In this document: piece by piece, positions 1 through 6,708 of the stretch | How positions within the stretch are numbered: position 1 is the stretch's first letter | How the letters are laid out: the number at the start of each line of letters is the position of its first letter | Source of the DNA: Butyrivibrio sp. | GTDB lineage: Bacteria > Bacillota_A > Clostridia > Lachnospirales > Lachnospiraceae | Direction of reading: 5' to 3' | Assembly (NCBI GenBank): GCA_017996845.1 | Contig: JAGOGF010000132.1 | Location: 1-6,708 of the forward strand | Length of the DNA stretch: 6,708 bases | The notes under the pieces: model-generated | What the model was told of the DNA's origin: nothing | What the model saw: only the letters and a program-made list of their open reading frames with translations | Database searches by the model: none | Program-made: the position numbers and the translations under genes

Positions 1-20
1 TGAAAGAAAACTGAATAATC

Positions 21-105
21 GCTGGGGGAGCTTAGCTGAGATGGAAACACCAAACCTGTTTCCGACCCTTACTACTTGAACCGGGTAATGCCGGCGTAAG
101 GAAGC
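21..105 (+). ncRNA. TPP riboswitch aptamer (THI element)
   Basis: This is a thiamine pyrophosphate-binding aptamer in the 5' leader of thiT. Conserved elements are present in the right order. P1 is GCT (21-23) with AGC (103-105). The GGGGAGC block is at 25-31, and its G residues can form P2 with the CCC at 66-68. The CTGAGA pyrimidine-sensor motif is at 36-41. A clear P3a hairpin pairs GGAAAC (43-48) with GTTTCC (58-63). P4 pairs CTTAC (68-72) with GTAAG (96-100). P5 pairs CCGG (81-84) with CCGG (91-94), enclosing the GTAATG loop (85-90) of the pyrophosphate-sensor arm. The loop carries G where the E. coli thiM aptamer has A (GGGTAATG rather than GGATAATG). P1 is short, only three clear pairs. 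The gene downstream is a thiamine transporter, as expected for this riboswitch class. No promoter is visible in the 20 bases upstream, so the transcription start probably lies at or beyond the left edge. Confidence 0.96.
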
Positions 106-118
106 AAGAACAAGTACT

Positions 119-142
119 GTCTGCTGCACAGATGCAGCTGAC
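119..142 (+). other. Linker hairpin between aptamer and terminator
   Basis: An inverted repeat pairs GTCTGCTGC (119-127) with GCAGCTGAC (134-142), with one T-T mismatch and a six-base loop (ACAGAT). It lies in the expression platform between the aptamer and the terminator hairpin. It is not part of the TPP consensus. It may act as a pause hairpin or spacer, or be one partner of an alternative fold, since CAGCT (135-139) is also complementary to AGCTG (34-38) inside the aptamer. The pairing is seen in the sequence; the role is inference. Confidence 0.5.
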
Positions 143-152
143 GGACAAATCC

Positions 153-189
153 CCTCCTGTATTATTCCAAATACTAAGGAGGTTTTTTT
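153..189 (+). terminator. Riboswitch-controlled intrinsic terminator, overlapping the thiT ribosome binding site
   Basis: CCTCCT (153-158) pairs with AGGAGG (177-182), and GTATT (159-163) pairs with AATAC (170-174). This gives an 11-bp stem with a two-base bulge (TA, 175-176) and a six-base loop. Seven T residues (183-189) follow immediately, then the ATG at 190. That is a complete intrinsic terminator in the usual place for a Gram-positive TPP riboswitch, so TPP binding most likely switches thiT off by early termination. The 3' arm is also the Shine-Dalgarno sequence, so any read-through transcript that keeps this fold would be poorly translated. The regulatory direction (off with TPP) is inferred from the family and the gene type. 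Confidence 0.85.
176..182 (+). promoter_or_regulatory. Ribosome binding site of thiT, inside the terminator stem
   Basis: AAGGAGG is a near-perfect match to the anti-Shine-Dalgarno sequence, seven bases before the ATG at 190, and it fixes that start. All but its first base pairs with CCTCCT (153-158) in the terminator stem, so access to it depends on the riboswitch fold. Confidence 0.88.
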
Positions 190-891
190 ATGTCAATATT
201 CTTTCAACAGGTCGTCAGTGACGGCGAAGTAACTTACATTTTTACCACAGCAGGCTATACGCTTTTCATTATTCTGATGCTTGCTGCACTTTTAACTGCA
301 TGTTTTTTCACCAACAGGGATAACAAGCAGAGATTCAGCACCAGGCAGCTTGTTTTTTCTTCTGTTGCCATTGCACTGGCTTTTGTAACATCCAATATCA
401 AGCTTCTGCATCTTCCCTTTGGGGGATCCATTACTTTATTCAGTATGTTTTTTATCTGCTTTATCGGATATCTCTACGGTCCCAGAAGCGGACTGACTGC
501 CGGTGTAGCATATGGACTCCTGCAGCTGCTCATTGACCCTTATGTTGTAAGCATTCCGCAGCTTCTGACCGATTACATTCTTGCTTTCGGAGCTCTTGGA
601 CTTGCAGGTATATTCACAAATGCAAAAAACGGCATCATCAAAGGATATCTGATGGGAATATTCGGTCGCTTTGTTTTTGCGGTATTATCCGGTGTTATCT
701 TCTTTGGTATGTATGCCCCGGATGGAATGAATCCGTTTGTCTATTCCGTAGCCTATAACGGTCTGTATATCGGTATTGAAGGCGCTGCAACACTTGTTAT
801 TCTGGCTATTCCTGCTGTGCGCACTGCTCTTGGCAGAGTTAAGATTATGGCCAATGAGGAGGATGCCAGGCATCTGATAAAAGCACTTTAA
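190..891 (+). CDS. thiT: Energy-coupled thiamine transporter, S-component ThiT
   Basis: ThiT is the membrane protein that binds thiamine and, docked to the shared EcfT-EcfA-EcfA' module, carries it into the cell. The 233-residue product is strongly hydrophobic. It has a predicted N-terminal membrane segment (about 21-40) followed by the six-helix ThiT core (about 52-213). Recognisable family blocks are the GGSITLFSMFF segment (78-88), YGLLQLLIDPY (108-118), a DYILAFGALGLAG block (128-140) and the YAPDGMNPFVYSVAYNG block (175-191). Against the Lactococcus lactis protein as I recall it, ligand residues Tyr74, Tyr146 and Asn151 match Y118, Y185 and N190. Glu84, His125 and Trp133 are replaced by D128, A164 and F172. 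A small-residue pair (S58, A62) sits where the EcfT-docking AxxxA motif is expected. At 233 residues it is longer than the 182-residue L. lactis protein because of the N-terminal helix and a polar tail. The start is set by the ribosome binding site at 176-182. The TPP riboswitch supports thiamine as substrate. No ECF module gene is in the window. Confidence 0.93.
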   Translation: MSIFFQQVVSDGEVTYIFTTAGYTLFIILMLAALLTACFFTNRDNKQRFSTRQLVFSSVAIALAFVTSNIKLLHLPFGGSITLFSMFFICFIGYLYGPRSGLTAGVAYGLLQLLIDPYVVSIPQLLTDYILAFGALGLAGIFTNAKNGIIKGYLMGIFGRFVFAVLSGVIFFGMYAPDGMNPFVYSVAYNGLYIGIEGAATLVILAIPAVRTALGRVKIMANEEDARHLIKAL

Positions 892-907
892 TCCATTTTT
901 TTGTATT

Positions 908-971
908 GTGCATGCACAAAGAACCGGCGTACAGACTGTACCCGGTTCTTATGTGTATGCACTCTTTTTTT
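908..971 (+). terminator. Intrinsic terminator of thiT
   Basis: A long hairpin starts 16 bases after the thiT stop. GTGCATGCACA (908-918) pairs with TGTGTATGCAC (952-962), with one G-U pair. Next, after a single-base bulge (A951), AAGAACCGG (919-927) pairs with CCGGTTCTT (942-950). The stem can be extended at its tip by TACA (930-933) with TGTA (937-940). The stem exceeds 20 bp and is followed by TCTTTTTTT (963-971). The T-tract lies only on the plus-strand side, so this is built to end thiT transcripts. The minus-strand copy would form the same hairpin but be followed by an A-rich stretch. Confidence 0.9.
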
Positions 972-985
972 ATTCTGGTCTGCCT

Positions 986-3900
986 TTATACAGAGATCGT
1001 TTCTCTGAGCGCAAACGAATAGATGAGCTTCTCTTTTACTTTTTTGCCGGTAATCTTTTCCAGTGCTTCTTTATAATAATCCAGCTGCACATGATACTTA
1101 TCCACCAGCTCTTTTGAGGTTCTGACAGCATCTGTTTTATAATCCAGTAATATGATTTCTTCATTTTCCAGAAACCATGCATCAATTATTCCCTGGATCA
1201 ATACCAGTTCCCGGGCAGGCAGATCGGCATTTACACGATTTGCGGGCAGCCCCATCATAAACTGTTTCTCACGGTACAGGCACTTTGATTCATATGCTGC
1301 AGCCATCCGCTGTCCCAGCCTGCTCTCCAGCAAAGTGATCACATCCACTGCCTGAACAGTCTGTACATATTCGTCCGGAAGCCTGCCCGACTCGGCTTTC
1401 TGCCGCATCCACACTGCAACACTTTCATCTGACAATTTGCTGTTTTGAAAAAGAGTACCATCCAGAAGTTCCATAACTTTATGATACGCCGTTCCTCTCT
1501 CTGCTCCCTTCATTTCTCCGGGTTTTTGAATAAAATGCGGAATATATTCCTGCTCTTCCGCTTTTTTTTCAAATGCATGATAGGCTCCTTCGGTCTGCTC
1601 CTCCAGAACTTCTTTTTTCAGTTCTGTAACAGTCGTCTTGGTATAAAGATTGTGATAGTTTTCATGCGGATAGATGAAACAGAAGCGCTCCTGCATCTGT
1701 TTTGAGAGTTCCTCTTCCTGCTGGTCCGCATACGTTTTGTCTTTCAGTCTGCGCTCCCGTTCAGAAGTCAGCACCGCCTCTTTGATGATCCCCGCATGAA
1801 TGTCTTCTGAGTGAATCAGGCGAAGGCAAAACGGAGCACAGCTTTCTGCGGCATCACTGTCCGGCATCATCGTCATATCCACTCCGCATTCCTGTGCCGC
1901 TGCCCGAAATGCCGGATGATGAACCAGCGCCATAAGCAGAATACCAAGATAATTTCCTGCCGTAGTAACGTCCCCTTTCCCGATGAAAAGAAGTGGCAGA
2001 AGTCCCGTAATCTGACGCTCTATTTTATTGACTGATGCGGTCATTATCAGTTTTTCTTTTGCTCTTGTCATGGCTACATACAATACACGGAGCTCTTCTC
2101 CCAGGTTGTCTGTTTTCATTTTCTCCGCAATCATATTTCTGCGAAGGGTACCGCATTGTGTTCTCATTTCCGGATCGACACAGTTGACACCGATTCCCAG
2201 ATCGATATCTGTGATCAGTGTACCCGCCGTATCCCTTGTATTGAACTTCTTGGACAATCCTGCAACAAATACAACCGGAAATTCCAGTCCTTTGCTCTTA
2301 TGGATACTCATGATCCTTACCACATCCGCATTTTCATCCAGCACATTCGCTTCTCCATAGTCCACTTCATACTTTTCAAGCTGCTCAATATAACGTACGA
2401 AATGAAAAAGGCCGCGAAAACTTGTTTTCTCAAAGTCGGATGCTTTTTCCAAAAGCATATCCACGTTTGCTCTTCTGCGAACTCCTCCGGGCATAGCAGT
2501 AATATACTGTGTATAGCCGCTGTCTTCCAGAATATACTGCAACAGTTCATGCACCGGCAGATAAACGGTATGCGCTCTCCACTCCCGCAGCCTGTTCAAA
2601 AATTCATGTAATTTATCACGCAGTTCTGCATCCGCTGAAGATTGCCCTGCTTCAAACCGTAATAACACATCGTAAAATTTGCTGTCCGCATGCCTGATGG
2701 CATCTCCCGTTTCTTCATTCTCAAGGGCTTCCTGAACCATTTCGCTTTCCTGCGCAGCAATATTTCTGTCCGCTGCCTTACAGATCGCAAGTTCTTCATC
2801 CGAGAAATTTCCCAGGCAGGAGTGCATGACACTGACGAGCGGTATATCCTGCAGGGGATTATCCAGCACCGATAGCAGCTGCAGCAGCGTCTGCACTTCG
2901 GGTGCCTTGAAATATCCGGTTTTTGATTCTACATAAGCAGGAATTCCTTCTGCTTCCAGAATTTTCCGAAACGTATCATCCCACCCGGAAGTTGCCCGCA
3001 GTAATATAACAATGTCACGATAACTTATCTTTCTAAACCCGCCATTTCCATCCGACACCTTCTGCTCTGCAAGCAGCGTTTTGATCCGCTGGGCGATCAG
3101 CACCGCCTCCTGCTGCTTTGCATTCAGCTTTGTCTGCGGTCCGATCTGTTCTTCCATTCCCCATGCAGTATCCTGTATATCAGTTCCGCTTTCTGTATCG
3201 GCTTCCTGCTCCCGCTCATCATCCTGCCGGATCAGCAACAGTTCGGTATCATATGCCTGCCCATCCTGTGATTCGGGAAAAGCTGCACCTGCCTGCAGTT
3301 TTGCGTCTGCATCATAGTCTACCCCGCCGACCGTCCGCTCCATCACCCGGTCAAAAATATAATTGACACCATCCAGAACTGTTTTTCTGCTTCTGAAATT
3401 ACGATGGAGATCAATTCTTCGATTCATTTCATCTTTTTTTGTGGAAAAGTTATCCAGTTTTTCCATAAATATTTCAGGTCGTGCAAGCCGAAAGCGGTAT
3501 ATGCTCTGTTTCACATCTCCTACCATAAAACGATCAGATATGCCTGCCCCTTCTCTGGCAATCGCACCCAGAATCAGTTCCTGTACCAGATTGCTGTCCT
3601 GATATTCGTCAATCAGAATCTCTGCAAAAAAATCTCTGTATTCCATTGCTGCCTGCGTTGGCTCTGCCTCTTCCGGCTTCTGTCCCGGTTCATGTCTGAC
3701 CAGAATATTCAGTGCAAAATGCTCCATATCTGAAAAATCAATTACGTTTTTTTCTTTCTTCCTTTGTTCGAACGCCTGCATAAATAAAAGAGTAAGATTA
3801 CAAAGCTCATGTACGGCGCGTGTACATAGCTGCATGCGGGAAAGAATCGTTTCCCTGTCCTGTTCAAAAAAGTCTTCCTGCAGATCCGCAAGTGTCTTTT

Positions 3901-4804
3901 TTACCTGACCGCGAATATCTTTAATCAGTTCTCTTTTTTCAGGAGATACTGCATCATCCTTTTTAGCGGAAAGACGATCAAAAGAAAGCATTGTAAAAAA
4001 TTTCTGCATTGCATCAAAGTCTTTTGCATCCATGATCCCTGAAAGACTCTGTATATCCTTTTCCAGAATTTCTGCATACATATATGGTCCGTCCGGCTGC
4101 TCACAGATCAGAATCGCCTTCTCCAGTCTGTCAATGTTGTCTGCAAGACAGCTTCTGCTCTGTTCCATGCATGCTCTGATCCATTGGGCATCATCAAAGG
4201 TATCCGGGGTCAGATCATAATCCCCTGCACGTTCCCGCAGCCAGTCCTGCGGCCAGGGCATACTGACTGAAAACTGATACAGCTGCATGATACAGTCTTC
4301 CAGTGCTTTATCATTGTTTCCTGTACTGAAATATTCACTGCAAAAGAGGAAATCAGGATTTGCCATCTCGTATTCCTTCTCCAGCAGTTCCAACATGACA
4401 TCCCTTTGCAGAAGTTTCATTTCTCCCTCATCTGCCACCCGATAGGAAGGATCCAGATCGATTTCATTAAAATTATTCCGTATTACATACTGGCAGAAGG
4501 AGTCAATTGTTGTAATCTGCGCATTATGAATCAGTGTTTCCTGTCTCTGCAAATGCACATTTTCCGGATCATTTTCCAGTTTTTCCTCTATTGCCTGTGT
4601 AATGCGCTCCTTCATCTGTGCAGCTGCTGCACGGGTAAAGGTAACTACCAGAAGATGATCAATGTCGACCGCATTCCGGTCCGTGATCAACTGAATGATA
4701 CGTTCCACCAGCACGGCTGTTTTGCCCGAACCTGCCGCTGCACTGACAAGGACATTACAGCCGCGCGCATCTATGACTTCCTGCTGTTCCTCTGTGAAAT
4801 TCAT
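986..4804 (-). CDS. addA: ATP-dependent helicase/nuclease subunit A (AddA)
   Basis: AddA is the motor and nuclease subunit of AddAB, the Gram-positive counterpart of RecBCD. The complex unwinds and resects double-strand breaks to give 3' single strands for RecA. The product is 1272 residues, slightly longer than the roughly 1230 of Bacillus subtilis. All UvrD-like superfamily 1A helicase motifs are visible: Q motif (FTEEQQEVI, 3-11), Walker A (AAAGSGKT, 22-29), Ia (TFTRAAAAQM, 55-64), Ib (TTIDSFC, 98-104), II (LIDEYQDSN, 397-405), III (GDVKQSIYRFR, 429-439), IV (LHRNFRS, 466-472), V (IMSIHKSKGLEFP, 831-843) and VI (LRVLYVAMTRAKEKL, 905-919). The C-terminal RecB-family nuclease is complete: GTAYHKVMELL with H1108, GIIDAW with D1208, LLDYKTD with D1221 and K1223, and the YHVQLDYY block (1237-1244). 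A polar, acidic stretch at about 525-565 looks like a linker within the helicase region. The start ATG overlaps the addB stop (ATGA), and AAAGGAG lies 10 bases upstream. An ATG seven bases earlier is out of frame and too close to the ribosome binding site. Confidence 0.98.
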   Translation of the reverse strand: MNFTEEQQEVIDARGCNVLVSAAAGSGKTAVLVERIIQLITDRNAVDIDHLLVVTFTRAAAAQMKERITQAIEEKLENDPENVHLQRQETLIHNAQITTIDSFCQYVIRNNFNEIDLDPSYRVADEGEMKLLQRDVMLELLEKEYEMANPDFLFCSEYFSTGNNDKALEDCIMQLYQFSVSMPWPQDWLRERAGDYDLTPDTFDDAQWIRACMEQSRSCLADNIDRLEKAILICEQPDGPYMYAEILEKDIQSLSGIMDAKDFDAMQKFFTMLSFDRLSAKKDDAVSPEKRELIKDIRGQVKKTLADLQEDFFEQDRETILSRMQLCTRAVHELCNLTLLFMQAFEQRKKEKNVIDFSDMEHFALNILVRHEPGQKPEEAEPTQAAMEYRDFFAEILIDEYQDSNLVQELILGAIAREGAGISDRFMVGDVKQSIYRFRLARPEIFMEKLDNFSTKKDEMNRRIDLHRNFRSRKTVLDGVNYIFDRVMERTVGGVDYDADAKLQAGAAFPESQDGQAYDTELLLIRQDDEREQEADTESGTDIQDTAWGMEEQIGPQTKLNAKQQEAVLIAQRIKTLLAEQKVSDGNGGFRKISYRDIVILLRATSGWDDTFRKILEAEGIPAYVESKTGYFKAPEVQTLLQLLSVLDNPLQDIPLVSVMHSCLGNFSDEELAICKAADRNIAAQESEMVQEALENEETGDAIRHADSKFYDVLLRFEAGQSSADAELRDKLHEFLNRLREWRAHTVYLPVHELLQYILEDSGYTQYITAMPGGVRRRANVDMLLEKASDFEKTSFRGLFHFVRYIEQLEKYEVDYGEANVLDENADVVRIMSIHKSKGLEFPVVFVAGLSKKFNTRDTAGTLITDIDLGIGVNCVDPEMRTQCGTLRRNMIAEKMKTDNLGEELRVLYVAMTRAKEKLIMTASVNKIERQITGLLPLLFIGKGDVTTAGNYLGILLMALVHHPAFRAAAQECGVDMTMMPDSDAAESCAPFCLRLIHSEDIHAGIIKEAVLTSERERRLKDKTYADQQEEELSKQMQERFCFIYPHENYHNLYTKTTVTELKKEVLEEQTEGAYHAFEKKAEEQEYIPHFIQKPGEMKGAERGTAYHKVMELLDGTLFQNSKLSDESVAVWMRQKAESGRLPDEYVQTVQAVDVITLLESRLGQRMAAAYESKCLYREKQFMMGLPANRVNADLPARELVLIQGIIDAWFLENEEIILLDYKTDAVRTSKELVDKYHVQLDYYKEALEKITGKKVKEKLIYSFALRETISV

Positions 4805-6708
4805 CTTTCATCTTCTCCTTTGTCCGTACTGTTTTTCCGTAAAATCTCTATTACTTCCGATTCCTTCAGGTCAGGAAGTTCACGGGCTGCAAATCCTTCC
4901 AGTGAAGGGTCAAATCCGCATATTGCACGAAATCTGCACCAGGTACAGGCCTTTTTCCCTTTTATTTCATATGGATTAACTGCAATATCACCATCCAGAA
5001 TACGTTTACCGAATTCCCTGATCCTGTCATTGACATATTCCGAAATAAGTCCATAATCCTTCCCGGATATGACACCGGAAGCAGCCGTATAGCTGCCGTC
5101 TTTTTTCCTTTGTACAGGAATAACATCTGATTTGTCTGCAAACTCTTTATCCAGAAGGTTTATAACCTCTGCGCTGTCATTGACTATTCCAGTCGTTCTG
5201 AGCTGCTTTCTGATTTTCTCTCCGATTATTTCCGGCGTATCTTCTCTTTCGGGCGTAATCATGGGATCACTGACATGATAATATAGAATTGCAGCCGGAA
5301 TAATCTCCTTATCCGGATGCTGTTCCCGTTCCATTGCCGCTGCGACATTCATATATAGAACCAGCTGCAGCTGCAGTCCATAATAAAGAGAGGTAATATT
5401 GAAGTCTTTTTTACCCGATTTGAAATCAATAATTTTCACATAAACATGCTGCTCGTCTTCCGAAATGTCCATCCGGTCGATTCGCCCGTGCAATTTCATG
5501 TGCTCTGTTATTTTACGTTCTTCATCTGTCGTTAATGCGATATTTATTTCATCAATATCTCCAGCTTCCCTGAAATCAAGTTCAACTCTTTCCGGGTGAA
5601 AATCGCCTTTTTGAAGCTGATATTGAAGGGTGTTAACCGTTCTGGATAAAATGCGAAATATTCTTTCCACTGCATACTGATTCCTTGCACTGCTCATCAA
5701 TATCGTTTGTCCGTAGCTGTCAGCAACTCTAATTAAAGCATCTTTTAATATCTGTTCTCCCTGCTCTTTTGTAAAGGAGAACCAATCAAATCCCTGCTCC
5801 TGAAGACTTACTGTGAACTGTTCCAAAACACTGTGAAAAACATTTCCCAGGTCTGAAACATCAAACGTATATTCTTCCCGTTCATCTAGCTGCAGTCCAT
5901 AGCGGATAAAGTGTGCATAACAGCAGGAAGCAAACAGTTCCAGCCTACTGACACTGTTTTCCAGATAACTGCCATACAATGCCGCAGAAACGGCTTTTGA
6001 AAGAGGTACATTCCGATAACGCAGAAAAGCTGCCTGCATTAGCCGTTCAATTTTAGCCGCAAGTTCCGGCTGCACTTCCCCCATCTTTGTCAGCGTCTCG
6101 AAAAGTGTCAGAAAATGCTTTTCTGCATCCTCCTGCAGGTACCCATCCGCATATTCACGCATCTGCACCGCCATATACGCAAGTCCATCCTTAACGGTCA
6201 TAATCTGCTCTGACACCGGGAGATTCTGCGGATACTCTGTTTGCAGTTCCGGAAACATTTTCTGCAGTTTGGCAATGAGGTAAGCAGGACGAATGCTTTT
6301 CCCGGCAGCATCTGTTTTACTGAATGACAGATACAGGCACTGTGATGGTTTTGTCAGATTCATGTACAGATAAAGTCTCTGGATATAAATCTGCTGTCTG
6401 GGTGTTGGTGCAAGTTCCACTCCAGTCTGTGCATCTGCCAGAAATTGCCTGTCTATATCTGATATGATTCCACCTGTTCCCGCATGTTTGGGAATGGCAC
6501 TGTCATTTATTCCAATGAAAAAAAGATATTTTACTTCACTGAGTCTTGTTCTTTCTATATCCCCCACCAGAACCCGATCAACATTCTGTGGAATGGTTCC
6601 CACCTCAATTTCACCAAATCCTGCATCCAGAATATCCATATATTCTTCAGGACTGATCGTTTCATCCCCGAGCAGTCCGACCATTTGATCCAGCAAATCC
6701 ATTACTTT
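4801..6708 (-). CDS. addB: ATP-dependent helicase/deoxyribonuclease subunit B (AddB), 3' part
   Basis: AddB is the partner of AddA. It has a second RecB-type nuclease that cuts the opposite strand, a degenerate helicase fold that reads Chi in studied homologues, and an iron-sulfur cluster. Only the C-terminal 635 codons are here. The reading frame stays open through the right edge (K-V before the M at 6702), and the family is about 1150 residues, so nearly half the protein lies outside, including the N-terminal Walker A. Numbering from that internal M, the helicase-like block VLVGDIERTRLSEVKYLFFIG is at 44-64. The four cluster cysteines expected from B. subtilis AddB are C260 (in ASCCYAHFIRYGL) and C586, C589 and C595 (C-x2-C-x5-C). 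The nuclease motifs are FH at 289-290, GRIDRMD (406-412, D409), IIDFKSGKKDF (424-434, D426 and K428) and YYGLQLQLVLY (440-450, Q444). The final codons overlap the addA start by four bases, so the pair is probably translationally coupled. Its promoter is outside the window. Confidence 0.97.
   Translation of the reverse strand, partial: KVMDLLDQMVGLLGDETISPEEYMDILDAGFGEIEVGTIPQNVDRVLVGDIERTRLSEVKYLFFIGINDSAIPKHAGTGGIISDIDRQFLADAQTGVELAPTPRQQIYIQRLYLYMNLTKPSQCLYLSFSKTDAAGKSIRPAYLIAKLQKMFPELQTEYPQNLPVSEQIMTVKDGLAYMAVQMREYADGYLQEDAEKHFLTLFETLTKMGEVQPELAAKIERLMQAAFLRYRNVPLSKAVSAALYGSYLENSVSRLELFASCCYAHFIRYGLQLDEREEYTFDVSDLGNVFHSVLEQFTVSLQEQGFDWFSFTKEQGEQILKDALIRVADSYGQTILMSSARNQYAVERIFRILSRTVNTLQYQLQKGDFHPERVELDFREAGDIDEINIALTTDEERKITEHMKLHGRIDRMDISEDEQHVYVKIIDFKSGKKDFNITSLYYGLQLQLVLYMNVAAAMEREQHPDKEIIPAAILYYHVSDPMITPEREDTPEIIGEKIRKQLRTTGIVNDSAEVINLLDKEFADKSDVIPVQRKKDGSYTAASGVISGKDYGLISEYVNDRIREFGKRILDGDIAVNPYEIKGKKACTWCRFRAICGFDPSLEGFAARELPDLKESEVIEILRKNSTDKGEDER
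4815..4821 (-). promoter_or_regulatory. Ribosome binding site of addA, within the end of addB
   Basis: AAAGGAG reads on the minus strand with its last base 10 bases from the ATG at 4804-4802. It lies inside the final codons of addB (KGEDER). Together with the ATGA stop-start overlap it supports reinitiation or coupled translation of addA, giving the balanced amounts expected for a 1:1 AddAB heterodimer. Confidence 0.75.

Noticed and set aside
4809..4811. An ATG on the minus strand seven bases upstream of the addA start.
   Set aside because: It is out of frame with addA and only three bases from the AGGAG, while the ATG at 4804 begins the conserved Q-motif region (MNFTEEQQEVI).
4406..5056. 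A 216-codon open frame on the plus strand across the addA/addB junction.
   Set aside because: It lies antisense to well-conserved parts of addA and addB, including the Walker A region, and its product is Cys/Ser-rich with no family resemblance. It is a shadow of the real genes, as are the other plus-strand frames between 986 and 6708.
5369..5901. A 14-base direct repeat, AGCTGCAGTCCATA, at 5369-5382 and 5888-5901.
   Set aside because: Both copies lie in frame in addB and encode the same short peptide, YGLQL, in two separate conserved motifs (near the first cluster cysteine and the nuclease Q motif). Shared codon choice explains it; flanking sequence does not match.
1..6708. Short AGCGG-like sequences that resemble the B. 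subtilis Chi site recognised by AddAB.
   Set aside because: A five-base motif occurs by chance at this density, and the Chi sequence of this organism is unknown, so no site can be called.
986..6708. The possibility that this helicase-nuclease pair is part of a phage-defence island or a new system.
   Set aside because: Both proteins carry the full AddA and AddB motif sets, including the AddB four-cysteine cluster, with the standard addB-addA order and overlap. No toxin, methylase, CRISPR or mobile gene is nearby in the visible window.

Overview
The window looks like ordinary chromosome from a low-to-mid GC member of the Clostridia, most likely a Lachnospiraceae-type Firmicute. The evidence is an addB-addA order encoding the Gram-positive recombination nuclease, a TPP riboswitch ahead of a stand-alone ThiT (the S-component of an energy-coupling factor thiamine transporter, typical of Firmicutes), strong AAGGAGG-type ribosome binding sites and U-tract terminators. 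The genus cannot be fixed from the sequence alone.

Positions 1-189 are the leader of thiT. A complete TPP aptamer (about 21-105) is followed by a small hairpin (119-142). A terminator hairpin (153-182) then ends in seven T residues directly before the start codon. The 3' arm of that terminator is the ribosome binding site itself, so one structure can both end transcription and hide the start. thiT (190-891) encodes a membrane thiamine-binding protein. No EcfA or EcfT gene is visible, so it presumably shares an energising module encoded elsewhere. A long hairpin with a T-tract (908-971) ends the thiT transcript.

Positions 986-6708 on the minus strand hold addA (complete, 1272 codons) and the 3' half of addB (635 codons visible; its start lies beyond the right edge). 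The two genes overlap by four bases (ATGA) and form a translationally coupled pair. Their products make the AddAB helicase-nuclease, which processes double-strand breaks for homologous recombination. All catalytic motifs expected in the visible parts are intact. thiT and addA converge on a 94-base intergenic region.

I found no mobile element, CRISPR array, tRNA, rRNA or undescribed multi-gene system here. The most interesting parts are the architecture of the riboswitch expression platform and the divergence of several ThiT ligand-pocket residues from the Lactococcus protein.
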